Numbered from the stretch's first letter, positions 43,431 through 54,273 are shown. The stretch is DNA of 64,000 nucleotides from Ditylenchus dipsaci (GCA_004194705.1 SADC01000497.1:39128-103127), one strand, 5' to 3'. Notes: generated by a model not told the origin, from the letters alone. Numbers and translations: made by a program.

Positions 43431-43500
43431 TTTGTTTTCCCACCGAAGTGCGCAATAAATTTTGTTATCGATCCGTCTGACATTTTATTTATTTTGCAGT
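42166..43500 (+). repeat. Tandem duplication of about 680 bp (3' exons)
   Basis: 42166-42836 and 42851-43506 are direct copies, both starting TCAGTTCAAGAAAGAC and both running past the putative stop to CAATAAATTTTGTTATCG and the CATTTT..TTTTGCAGTCGCA tail. Differences are almost all one-base indels. Confidence 0.9.
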
Positions 43501-43679
43501 CGCATTTTTTTTGTCGGTCGTCGTGTTCAGTATTTTTTGTGAAAATGTAACTGGGATCATCATTTGGATTTTTCATTGTAACTCTACGTGTCAACTACTT
43601 GGTCTGGCTGGGTCACGAGCTTCCAATCTTGCTCACCCTTAATTTGGCATGGGTTAACCATTTTTTCAGTAGCTAATTT

Positions 43680-45755
43680 TGTTAACACGCATTTGAGCCC
43701 TTTGGATTTGAGCCCCCGCATTTTGAGCCCCCCGTATTTGAGCCCCCGCATTTGAGCCCCCGCATTTGAGCCCCGCATTTGAGCCCCATAGCAAAAGCCG
43801 AAATTTGAATCACCGTCAAAATTTTGCTCTGTAGCTTATTTAATCTCACCCAGGAGCTCATTTATTGTTGTACGCGCTCACTGGTACGAGTTTACCAATT
43901 TACTCGTTCATCCATTTTGCCAGTTGCCACAAAAACGATGCACTGGTTTTATACTCCCTGCTATATGCTTGTTTAGATAATCGATGGCTTGACACGTGGA
44001 TCGGAGATGGCTTTTAAAGGTTTTGGCTCGAGTGGAAGATGATCCTTATCAGCCGGCGATTAAGGTAACTGCTTCTTTCTCTGCTCGTTTTTTGTTGGAG
44101 TAATTTTATTGTTTAGGGTCAACTGTCGCTAACAAACAGAGAGAAGCAGTGTTTAATCGTTAACGGCTTCGAGTACAAGCACGGAAAGGTGGTCAATTCA
44201 GGAGCTACCCAGAACTGGCAAGAACACCTGCAACGGACGGCAAAAACAAGCTTCAGGTCGATGGAAGGGCTGCGCCTCATCAATGAACACGTGTGCCGGC
44301 AGAGTCCAAATGCGTTCGTGGTAATTTTCCAACATGTTATATATTTGCTGTTTTTACAACTTCTTTTTAAAAGCGTCGAGAAGTGGTCGCAAGAGTCAAG
44401 ACAGCTGCCATGACGGAATTCGGGTCATCTTCAAGTATTATAGTGGCATCGGCAAAGAGCAATCTGGAGATGAGTAACTTCTCTCACTTTGGACAGAGGG
44501 CTTCAAGATCGGTTACTTTACAAGAAGAAGCCAGTTGATGGAATGAGTGTGGACAAGTCGGTGCAAGAGATCGTGTGGCTCGACTACTTCAAGCAGACGG
44601 AAAGAGTGGAGGCGTTTTTTGATCTACGATTCGCGGTAAGCTCATGTTAGTTTTACTCTGTTCGCTTTATTACTATTACTTTCAGGGAGACTGAGCCAGG
44701 ATTGCCGGTAATCTTCATCTTCGTCTCGCCAGGTGGGATCCGACTTTTGCGTGAGAATCCTCGATGGGCGATAGACGGAACATTCTACTGCTCTCCACCG
44801 CAATTCTCGTCTCCTCCCGCTTGTCGATGTCGCAAGGAGTTTCGACAAGATCAAGGGTGACTTGATTAGGATGCAGTTATTTGTTGAACTTCGTTTGGAA
44901 AGAAATCTCAAAGTTACAGCTTTTGCTTCTTTTAAATTCTTCAAATACTGAAAATGTTTTAGAGTATTTGGACTGTTTCGAGAAAACTTACATTCGTCGA
45001 CGAGTGCGTGGAGTGCAGACGGGAGGTCTCTTCCCGATCGCCAGTTGGAATTGTCACGTTGCTGCGCTAAGTGGACTGCCAAGGACGACAACCACATTGA
45101 AGGATGGCACAAGGGATTTAACGGTCGGTTCCGCAGGGCGCACATGTGTTTAAGCCAGTTCATCATCCGCTTGAAGGCCGAGTAAGAGAAGACACGTCAA
45201 ATTGGTTGTCAGGTATTGCATCTTAATTTCTTTCCTTCTTAATGAATGCACTTCATGCCTTCTTTTAGAGCTCGTATGAATCCGGCAGAAGTCCTTCGCA
45301 GTCTCGCCGCCCGGAAATTGAGAAGCGTGAAGCGAATCTGAGGGCCTTGGCGCGTCAGTATCAACCCGAGGGAAGGATGGAGTTCTTGCGAGCTGTACAG
45401 CATCTGCTGGCAAAGTTCCCGTTTGTGCGCCAAGTTGAAGGAGAAGAATCTGAAAAGAATGAAAATGACACTTATTGAATTTGTTGTTTGTTCTAGTGTT
45501 TCATTTAAATTGTTGAATGTTTATCAATAAATTGCTTGCATATGTACCACTAGATTTGTTCTGTCGTTCTGTTAAAAATCAGTTCTTGAAAAAGCGTGAA
45601 ACTCTAGGGACTTTTAATTATCTCGATCAGAACCTGAAGGGCGAGCGACTAATAAGCCGAACCAAAAAATTAAATGGGGCTCAAATGCGGTGGCTCAATT
45701 ACGGGGGGCTCAAATGCGGGGGCTCAAATCAAAAGGGTTCAAATACGTAGTAACC
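43680..45755 (+). mobile_element. Autonomous MULE transposon, CATTTGAGCCCCG arrays
   Basis: Left end GTTAACACGCATTTGAGCCC and right end (reverse complement GTTACTACGTATTTGAACCC) run into arrays of CGCATTTGAGCCCC, inverted between ends (43688-43787 and 45674-45747). Flanked by GCTAATTT (43672-43679 and 45756-45763). Contains the transposase gene at about 43990-45478. Confidence 0.9.
43990..45478 (+). CDS. MULE transposase (multi-exon)
   Basis: A Mutator-like DDE transposase. In order: an N-terminal FLYWCH-like part (LIVNGFEYKHGKVVNSGATQ, then NWQ); a linker with PVDGMSVDKSVQEIVWLDYF; the first catalytic Asp in RWAIDGTFYCSPPQF (about 44760); VLEYLDCFEKTYI (about 44960); and, after one frame shift, NHIEGWHKGFNGRFRRAHM (about 45090), which supplies the third acidic residue and matches the MULE C-terminal pattern. 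The last exon (about 45268-45478) is charged and ends ..EKNENDTY then TGA. The second Asp is not visible, and the region between about 44860 and 44930 looks short, so the element may be internally deleted. The true start is uncertain (43960-44010). The gene lies wholly between matching terminal arrays. Confidence 0.75.
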
Positions 45756-45769
45756 GCTAATTTACTTTT

Positions 45770-45895
45770 TTTGTAACAAAAATGTTTTTTTTGTGGTAAA
45801 TTTTATTTCTAGCTAATATTTTTTTTTTAGCAAATTTATTTTGTAGAAAATTGACTGTTTTGTGGCAAATTTGTTTTTTATGTAGCAAATTTATA
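45770..45895. repeat. TTTTGTGGCAAATTT array
   Basis: About six imperfect directional copies immediately right of the MULE. No partner array located. Confidence 0.5.
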
Positions 45896-45898
45896 CTA

Positions 45899-46240
45899 CG
45901 CTCACATAGGCTAGTCGAGGTCGTGGTCGAGGTCGAGCTCAAAGTGCTCACATAGGCAGGTCGAGGACGAGGTCGTGGTCGAGGTCGAGCTTTTTTATTT
46001 AAAAATCGTGTTTCAAAAATATTTGAAAACTTTTTTTTTGCACCATGACCATTGTCCATACTTTTTTTAGTACAGAAGCTAGTGTTTGGTATTTCCCGTG
46101 CAGAAAATTCAGGGCTTTCTTTTGGCTGTAAAGGTTCCAACATTTATTGCAAAAATTGCTTGGAAAATTCAATTTTCTAATATTTTTTTGAGCTCGACCA
46201 GGACCTCGACCAGCACCTCGACCAGCACCTCGACCAGCCC
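45899..46240. mobile_element. TIR element with GGTCGAGGTCG arrays
   Basis: Left CATAGGCTAGTCGAGGTCGT (with an internal repeat CATAGGCAGGTCGAGG) and right (reverse complement CAATAGGGCTGGTCGAGG). Arrays of GTCGAGGTCG / CTCGACCAGCAC are in opposite orientation. No clear target duplication. Confidence 0.6.
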
Positions 46241-46402
46241 TATTGATCTCATGAAATCTCAACGTTTTTGTATTTTGAGAAAACTTTTCCGGGGTAACTT
46301 TTTATGCTGAGAAAGTCTAGAATAAAAGAATTTGCGTTTCATAGCCTAATTTTTCTGTTATTGATAATTTAAACTCGATGGAGGAAATTTTGACTGTCTT
46401 TA

Positions 46403-46748
46403 AAGGAGCATGCTTTCCTAGTGCAACGGCAATTGTTGATTTTTGAATTCCCAGGGACATAAAAAAAATAAAAATAATTATGACAAAATTTGCGCCCGAC
46501 CGAAAATTCAATGAGAAGTCAAAAATGACTACAGTCGAGTCTCGATTTAACTTACCCCTGGGGACCGGCCCTAGGGGTACGTTATATCGGAGGTACGTTA
46601 AATCGAGACTCGACTGTACCGAAAAAAATTGTTTGCGTTTGAAAAACATTTTGCGCAAATTTTGTCATAATTATTTTTATTTTTTTTATGTCCCTGGGAA
46701 TTCAAAAATCAACAATTGCCGTTGCACTAGGAAAGCATGCTCCTTTAA
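46403..46748. mobile_element. Foldback element, split by a MITE at its centre
   Basis: Arms TTTAAAGGAGCATGCTTTCC...AATAATTATGACAAAATTTG are nearly perfectly inverted (46400-46492 and 46658-46750). The centre carries 46532-46616. Confidence 0.78.
46532..46616. mobile_element. TA-flanked CAGTCGAGTCTCG MITE
   Basis: CAGTCGAGTCTCGATTTAAC...GTTAAATCGAGACTCGACTG between TA dinucleotides. 85 bp, with inner word ACGTTATATCGGAGG. Confidence 0.82.
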
Positions 46749-46759
46749 CCCCATGACAA

Positions 46760-47510
46760 AAAATAAGCTATTATTTGGTTTTGTTGTGTATTTTGTCTAT
46801 GTCTTATAGAGAATTCTCTGTTTTATTTTTTACAATAAAATTCTTAATAAGCCGACGGGTATAATGTTGTGGTTATTCGAAAATAAAAAAATTTAAAAAT
46901 TTGCATTCCGAAATTGGGATTCGCGCCAAAATTAAATTTTTTCGTGTTGACAAGTTTTAAGGTGTAGCAGTGTTTCTCGGAGAAAGTTTTGAGCTAATAA
47001 ATATTTGAAACCAGATTTTTTTAAGTTTATCGTCATTGAAATTCAAATTGGCGCAATAACTGAAATTTTAATTTCTGAAGGAAACAGCTGGTGTATATAT
47101 TAATTCTAAGGTAATTTTTCATAGTGAAATGATAGAGATAGCTCGTAATTTGAATTTTTGTGTCGCTAATATAAGAGGCGGGCAAAGATCAGATCAGTTC
47201 AAATCAAGATCAGATCGACATAGTTTAAAACACCAAATTCGAATTAAGCATGATTGATTTGCTTGTAAAAGCGAGCGGAAAGCAAGCGTACTACCAGACA
47301 AAAGAAATTAAGAAAAGATCCGCAATGTTCGATTTTGATGTTGTGATAATAAAGGTCTAGACCAAAAAAAACCTTAAAAACAATTAAAACATTGAAAAAA
47401 CATCAAAAATAAAATTTAAAAAACATGTAGTCAATTTTAAATATTGCTCCAAAATGTTTGGCATTTGTTTCAACCGAAATGTTTGTAAATTCGAATTATG
47501 AAACCCCGTG
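46760..47510. other. Non-coding stretch
   Basis: AT-rich with a short run of AGATCAGATC-type words near 47190-47220. No gene or element end recognised. Confidence 0.45.
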
Positions 47511-47515
47511 CTGTA

Positions 47516-47700
47516 CAGTCTACTCTCGATATAGTGTAGCTCGCGGGGATCGGAAAAGTATACACTGTATCGAGGGTTACACTATATCGATGGTACACTG
47601 TAAGCCTGTTTGGCTTAGAGCTGACTAAATGAGGTTGAAAAATATACACTATATCGAGATCTACACTATATCGAAGGTACACTGTATCGAGAGTTGACCG
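47516..47700. mobile_element. TA-flanked CAGTCTACTCTCGATATAG MITE
   Basis: CAGTCTACTCTCGATATAGT...ACTGTATCGAGAGTTGACCG between TA dinucleotides. Several TACACTATATCGAG words in both orientations. Class resembles pogo/Tigger-type MITEs. Confidence 0.78.
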
Positions 47701-48061
47701 TAATTATATTTTTGAACATTAAGCTTCCCTCACATGACAACTTTCGAAGCTTGGTCCCCGTGTTGTTAGTCCATATGCGCAGGGTACACTAGTGATAAAT
47801 CAAGCCAGTAAACTCACATAAATATTTTTTATTCAATATATTCGCACCAAAAATTGTTAACAAAAGGGAGCAAAATTTTTAACTAGGCCATTTGATAGAT
47901 GAGCAAACTGTTAATAAGTTATACATTGAATAATTGAGTCGAAAATTAGATTATTATTAGATTTATTGCAGCAATCTGGCCATTGTCTTGAACTTTCTTT
48001 CTAGCACTAAACCAATTTATTTTACTCAATTTGTTTTGGATCCACAATATACTTACCTTCA

Positions 48062-51000
48062 ATCCTGTTGTCCAGCTTCAAACACGTTTGTTTTAGCTCT
48101 CTATTGTCTTTTTTCAACTGTTGGTTGGCACTTTTAAGTTGTTCTATTTCAAAGCGCACATCATCTTTTGCTTTTTCTGCCACCTTCAAATAGTCCAATT
48201 TATAAGTTTTGTGGCGTAGCATAACTATAGGCAAATCCAGGAATCAACGCCTTATTTTAAAAATCAAAACAACGTTTGTGTAAAATTGTCGCATAGGCAA
48301 TGTCGCGAGGATTTCTAGTAATTTACACTTTTTTAAAACTGTGGTAATACATTTTGACAGTAGAATTCTAAGTTCTGGAGGCGTAATACGTGGCGCATAG
48401 TGACGTGGCGTATAGTTTTGAATTTTCGCCGAATATTTGCTTATTTATGCTGTAATCGCTCAAAGTCGTGTTTTAACCTCTTTTAGGGACGTTCTTAAGC
48501 TTAAAAATTGCTGAAAGCATGTTTTGAAGGTGCGGACTAGGGTTGTATTCGGTCGGTTTTTTGGATCTACAGGTTAAACCACTTTAAAAAACCCGTTTTT
48601 TTTCCAAAGCCGGTTTTCGGTTTCAATTTTTTCAAATTTTTTCAGTAGGTTAACCGACCTGTACCTGGTTTTCGCTTAATTTTTGTCGTAATTAAACCGG
48701 TATTTTGCTAAACCAGGTTTTCGGTTTTCCCGCTTTTTTTTTGAAACCGGTTTTTGGTCATGGTTTATTTACCAGAAAAATCGGTTTTCGGTTAATCGAC
48801 TGGTTCAGTTAGCCGACTGAATCCAACCCTTATGCGGACGACAACTGTTTGAAAACAAAATTGACCATTGGATTTTCAAGACAGTCAAAAGTCAAATTTC
48901 GAGTGAACTTTTTTTAAAAAAAAAAGGCGTCGTTCGCATCCTTGAAACATGTTTTCAGCATATTTCAGGCAAAAAAATATCTGAAATAAGGGTTGAAAAA
49001 TGACCTAGAGTGATTTCAGCATAAATCAACAAGTTCAGAATTTTACGGCAAAAACTCAATCTTTTGTGGTGTTCTGCAGGAACTCAGTATTCTACGGCCG
49101 AAATGTTATAATTACTTGCCACAAACTATTTGGAGAGTTTACTCTCTAAAAATTCTGTATGAAGCATTCTGAGAACTATTCCTATTTAGTTGTGTGCGAT
49201 CATTGCAGTATAAACCTGGGATCAGGACGAAAGGTCGCCGGCCGAAAGGTCGGCGCCAAAAGGTCGCCAATATTCAATTTTCACAAGATTTTGAGAAAAA
49301 AAGTGCCTTTTTCGCTTTTATTCTGCGTAAACAAAGTGTTGTTTTGTTTGCATTTTGTTCGCTTGTCAATTCTATGTCTTGTTGATTTTCAGAAATGGCA
49401 GCTTTGCAATTGAACTGGAGCGTAGTAAATGCAGCTCGAGCGCGTGTCAATGTCGTCAATGCACTGGAAGAGGAGCCAGAAGCCGAGCAAGTAGTAGAGC
49501 CAGGAGTGATTGAGCAAGAAGCCAGACAAGTCGTGCTGCCAGAGATCATTCATGAGGTTATTTTTTTCATTGCATGTTTTTTGTTTTAGGCAGCATTAAT
49601 TTTCAGGCCAGACCAACTATGTCGCAGAAGGGAAAGAAAAAGCTCAGCTATCGTGGTCATCTCTATCTGTTTGAAAAGTTTAACGCCGACGAAACAAAGA
49701 AGTTCTGGAAGTGTGAGAAGTACAAGGCAGACAAATGTCCGAAGCGCATGACTACTGATTCCTCCAACAACATTATCAATGAATTGGCCGAGCATAATCA
49801 CGACACAAATCCAGGAAGGAAGAGAGTTCACGACATCAAGCAATCACTTCGTGAGCGAGCCAGAACTCAGGAGGTAAAATTTCTTCATCTTTTCATCAGT
49901 CCTATTCAATCACACCTTTGTATTTTATTTCCAGCTTCCGTCGCAAATCATTTCAACCGCCAACGCCAACCAGCCAGACTTTGTTAAAGGACAAGTGCCG
50001 AACGCCTTCGCGCAGAAGAAAATCATCAGAAGGGCTCGCGCTGAAATTCAAGGACCTCCACCAACACCAGCTTCCCGAGAACTGTGCGTCATTTCGCGCA
50101 ACTATCAGTACTACAATCCAACACCAAGTACTGAAGAACTGTTTCTCTTGGCGGATTCTGGAAAGGATGTGGTCGATGTGGACAGGTAGTTTTTTCATCA
50201 GATTTTTCTTAATAAATACATTTAGGATTTTGATCTTTGGCCGAAGCTCGTTCTCACAATGGATTCATTTGGTGGCAAATATTTATGTCGACGGAACTTT
50301 CAGCATCTCGCCAGCTCACTTCTATCAGGTCCGTTTTCTGAATGTCAATCCCTCGTTATGTGTTTTCTGTGTTTAGGTCTTTGTCATCATGGGTGAGCGC
50401 CAAAGATTCGTAATGCCGCTGATGTACGTCCTGCTCCATCGAAGTCTGAAGCTATCTATGCGAAAATGTTCGGGATGATCAAAAGAATGTGGCCAACTTT
50501 CAATCCGACTGCAGCAAATCTGGACTACGAACTGGCACTCATGAATGCACTCAAGTCGAACTTTCCTGGAATCAAACTGGGCAGCTGTCTCTTTCATCTC
50601 GTGAAGAATATGAAAAAGCATCTTGGAACAAACAGTTCGTGTTTTACGTTCAGTTCAAATTGATTATTATTGACTTCTTCGTTTTTACAGATCTCATGCG
50701 ACAGTACAGAGAAGGCCGCGTTCACTGAAGGGGCAAGAATGATCTTGGCAATGGCTTTCTTAGACCAACCGATATTGAGCAAGCTTCGGCAGATTTGGGC
50801 GAGTACTTTACGGACACCGTGGGCTTCGCAGCGCTGTATTCTATCTTGGACTGGTTTGAAGAGAATCATGTCGATGAGTTTTAATTTAAGTGTCAAAAAA
50901 ACAATTTAACTCTAATTTTCAGGTCACCGAAGGGGAAATTGTCGTCAACCGGATCTCTTCGATAATTCAATGTGGACTGTGTACCAAAGGACTCTTGACG

Positions 51001-52470
51001 GAGAAGCCAGAAAAAATAACCATGCCGAAGCTGCACATCGCCGTCTTCAAACTAAACTCTCGTCTGATCATCCAACACTGTGGAAGCTGATTGATGGTCT
51101 GAAAAATGCGCAATCGTCCAGAGACATCGAATACTTGCGTTGTGTCAATGGTGAAGAGCCTCTAGAAAAGCGCAGAAAGTATGTCCAGGCTGACCAAAAG
51201 CTCAAAAGAATCTTGGAAAACTATGACGCCAGCACTCTTATTGAAAAACTCAAAGGAATCTCATATGTTTATGGAATGCTTTAGATTTTGTTGTTAATGT
51301 TATCTCATTTACTTTTTTGTTCTTTGTTGCTCTAATTAAAATTGTTTTGTTTGAAAGATTGTTGTAAAAATGTATTGGCGACATTTCGGCCATAATCGTA
51401 AAATTTTTTGATCCGAGTGGACGATCACTTGGTTATGTTGGTAATGGATTATCCACGAGAACCGAGATTGGATCATAGAAAAAAAATTAAAAGATAACAG
51501 TTTTGCACAAGACCAAAAATATTAGTTTGGGATAAAAAAGTGTGCCGATAAATTCGCCTAGCGCCAACCTAACATACACTGGCCTACACTCGCCTAACCA
51601 CAAAGATGTCTGAGTTCATCCAAACGTATGCTGGCCTATCTGGCAGCTAAGCAAAAAACATGATGATATGTCAAATGATACAATTGGAATGGAGGTCGCA
51701 AGCACATTTTTTCTCAAAATGTTGTGAAAATTGATTATTGGCGACCTTTCGGCGGTGACCTTTTGGCGGCGACCTTTCGGCCGGCGACCTTTCGGCGGCG
51801 AACTTTTGGCGGCGACCTTTCGGCTGCGACCTTTCGGGATGGACCCTATAAACCTCACCTTTTCCAATTTGTTCACACTCGCCTCCACAGGAAACTGTCG
51901 AGTCGTTGGAGACGGTGAACAGCCGATAGTTTGCACACTTCAGCCATCCTCTTCTCAGCTTCCGGCTCCACGAACTGGCGATAGTGAACTTGTGCCCTTC
52001 GGGATAGTTCAGCCAGACGTTCCCAGTTGAGAATTGTCTGCAATGTGAAGATTGAAGTAATGTTTAGAAGATCAAAAATTAAATACATCAGGGTCGTCCA
52101 CTCCTGAATAACTCTTTCCACCCTGCCCAACAAGTCAAAGGCTTTATCCAGTAGACGGCCATAAGGGAAACATAGCACTCCTAAAACAGGAGTTACACCT
52201 CAAATATGTTAATTATGAGTGACCTTCATCCATAGCAGCTCTGAGCACATCCACAGGATTGAGCACATGCACCTGGATCTTGGTCATAATCTGGCCACAA
52301 TGAACCAAATGCTTTTCTTTGTGCATCTTCAAGATTGGTTTCACTTTAATTAGATCGTAAATTTATATGGAAAAAGTTACTCGTCTCTGACAATCAGTCA
52401 AAAGTCGGTCAGCCATGTGGATAAGTTGGTAATAGCCAGAGTTCAACATCTGACCACAGAGCTCGTCCTA
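48062..52470 (-). CDS. Unrecognised multi-exon gene hosting a MULE in an intron
   Basis: Minus-strand exons with splice signals: about 52468-52394 (DELCGQMLNSGYYQLIHMAD), about 52347-52224 (MHKEKHLVHCGQIMTKIQVH), 52180-52087 (LCFPYGRLLDKAFDLLGRVE), and 52037 to about 51862 (TILNWERLAELSRRAQVHYR), whose donor region GTGAGG lies just before the MULE. A coiled-coil exon at about 48215-48062 (EIEQLKSANQQLKKDNRELK, then donor GTAAGT) would be the next exon if the MULE sits in the intron. Linking it to the same gene is inference. The composition is helical, and I do not recognise the family. 5' and 3' ends are not found. Confidence 0.45.
48538..48831. mobile_element. hAT-like element with ACCGGTTTTCGGTTA words
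   Basis: Ends TAGGGTTGTATTCGGTCGG and (right, reverse complement) AGGGTTGGATTCAGTCGG. Flanks GTGCGGAC (48530-48537) and ATGCGGAC (48832-48839), 7/8. The inner word class is shared with 32519-32773. Confidence 0.75.
49218..51846 (+). mobile_element. Autonomous MULE transposon, CGAAAGGTCGCCG arrays
   Basis: Flanked by a perfect 9-bp duplication TATAAACCT (49209-49217 and 51847-51855), the length expected for Mutator-like elements. Left terminus GGGATCAGGACGAAAGGTCG, right terminus (reverse complement) GGGTCCATCCCGAAAGGTCG. Both lead into (C)CGAAAGGTCGCCG units, then a shared inner block AATTTTCACAA.ATTTTGAG. The TIRs are therefore about 90-130 bp. Encodes the transposase at 49395-51284. Confidence 0.95.
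49395..51284 (+). CDS. MULE transposase with FLYWCH zinc finger
   Basis: Exons: 49395-49556, 49607-49873, 49935-50185, 50226-50328, 50377 to about 50633, about 50693-50880, about 50923-51284 (TAG), all GT-AG. Exon 2 holds a FLYWCH finger: KLSYRGHLYLF, FWKC, KCPKR, then HNH. Exon 3 has the IIRRARAEIQGPPPTPASRE linker. The DDE core: first Asp in NIYVDGTFSISPAHFYQ, second in ANLDYELALMNALKSNF followed by GSCLFHLVKNM, third acidic residue in KNNHAEAAHRRLQTKLSSDH. One frame shift near 50430, one or two around 50690-50800, and one near 50960. With those corrected it reads about 600 residues, a plausible full-length transposase. It catalyses cut-and-paste transposition, probably recognising the terminal arrays through the FLYWCH finger (inference). 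Confidence 0.88.
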
Positions 52471-53064
52471 TAAGAATTTTGTTTGGGTGAATATTGGCTA
52501 AAATGTGGGGATAGACTTACCCAATGAGGATGTACCCTGCGTAACTCACTCAACTAAATTATAATTTTAAATTTTAATTAAAGTATACCTTGATTTAAAA
52601 GTATTTCATGTAAAAAAATTTTCGGTTTTAGGAATCTAAGTCGTAGCACGACCAGAGTTTGGTCGGATCTCGGTCATACTTGGACAAGATCCCGATCATC
52701 ATTCGAGTATTAATGATGATGTAGAGTATGACTAAAGTCATCTCAGATCTCATAGTATCATGGTTAGTGCTGTAAATTTTTTTTCGGCAGCGGCACCGCA
52801 CAGCGAGCTTCAAACACGTCCGACAAAAATTGCTGTAAAACCAGGGTATCGAAATTTACTTTTAAAAAATATCTCTACTTTTTGGGGACCCGAATTCTTT
52901 TTTATTTTAGGGTTTTATGTCAAAATCTTTTTTCGATTCTCAAAAAACAATAAGCACTGGATAAAATAGCATTTCTTGGCGAAAAATGACCTGAATGACA
53001 AATGGCATTATTTTTGGCCAAGCCATCTTTTAAAAAAGTAAATTTTGAGTTTGCAAGTTGCAAC

Positions 53065-54106
53065 CAGGGTGGTATACTCGACGATTACCTCAGCCATCAG
53101 CCTCAGCCGGCTGAGGTCTGAAAATTTTCCTCAGCCTCAGCCGCCAGCCGTGCCAAAATTTTTACCTCAGCCATCAGCCTCAGCCTCAGCCGGCTGAGGT
53201 CTGAAAATTTTCCTCAGCCTCAGCCGTCAGCCGAGCAAAATTTTTACCTCAGCCATCAGCCTCAGCCGGCTGATGGCTGAGTTAACCTAGCCGGCTGAGT
53301 TCGAGCTCAGCCGGCTGAAATATAAAACTATTAAAATTAACAATTTTATTGGTTTGTGTATAAGTAGCCATAAAATAGACAAAGCTGGCTTTTGAGGTAA
53401 AATGACTTATGTTTGGTGAAAAAAAAGTCTTTTTTGTGCGAATTTCAATTTTGTGAAATTAAATTCGTATTCTTCTATTTTGTTTTCAAAATGATGACAC
53501 CATTAAGTAGCTGTGCGATTCTGGTTACTGATAAAGTATCAATTATTGCATAACGTCACGAAATGTAAAATAATAAGTTAAAGTTATGAACTGAATTACT
53601 TTTCTGACCCCCCTTATGCTTTGGTCCTGCTATTTACAATTTTTTAAGAGAATGCAATAGATATAATTTTGTAAGAAACCAGAATTGCAGCGCTACCTGA
53701 TGGCATTATTACTATAAAAAATTGGAAATTTCAAAGCTTTTTAGACAAAAAGTTAAGTTTAAAATTTATTCTGTTAAGAAAATTTTAAAAATTTTTTCTG
53801 CCTCAGCCGTCTGCCAGGTCTAAAAAATTTCCTCAGCCGTCAGCCTCAGCCGGCTGAGGTCTGAAAATTTTCCTCAGCCTCAGCCGTCAGCCGGGCCGAA
53901 ATTTTTACCTCAGCCATCAGCCTCAGCCGGCTGAGGTCTGAAAATTTTCCTCAGCCTCAGCCGTCAGCCGGGCCGAAATTTCTACCTCAGCCATCAGCCT
54001 CAGCCTCAGCCGTCAGCCGGGCCGAAATTTCTACCTCAGCCATCAGCCTCAGCCTCAGCCGGCTGATGGCTGAGTTTAACCTCAGCCGGCTGAGGTTACC
54101 ACCCTG
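53065..54106. mobile_element. hAT-like element with CCTCAGCCGGCTGAGG arrays
   Basis: Ends CAGGGTGGTATAC...TACCACCCTG with perfect 8-bp flanks GTTGCAAC (53057-53064 and 54107-54114). Both ends are arrays of CAGCCTCAGCCGGCTGAGG, containing the palindrome CCTCAGCCGGCTGAGG. The 500-bp middle is AT-rich without a gene. Copy A at 1993-2000 is the empty site. Confidence 0.92.
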
Positions 54107-54114
54107 GTTGCAAC

Positions 54115-54273
54115 CAGTGATTTATTTTTTGCGATTCTTCGCTCCGGCTCTGGCTCTGAAATCTTAGTTTGGCAAAATTTGCTCCGGCTCTTGCTCTGGG
54201 CTCTCAACTTTAAAAAATTTGCTCCAGCTCTGGCTCCTGCTCGGAACCAGAGCAAGAGATTTGCACATCACTG
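54115..54273. mobile_element. Short hAT-like MITE with GGCTCT array (copy B)
   Basis: Orthologue of 2001-2190, starting CAGTGATTTA and ending CACATCACTG, with right flank GTTGCAAG. It directly abuts the 53065-54106 element through one shared GTTGCAAC. Confidence 0.75.
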
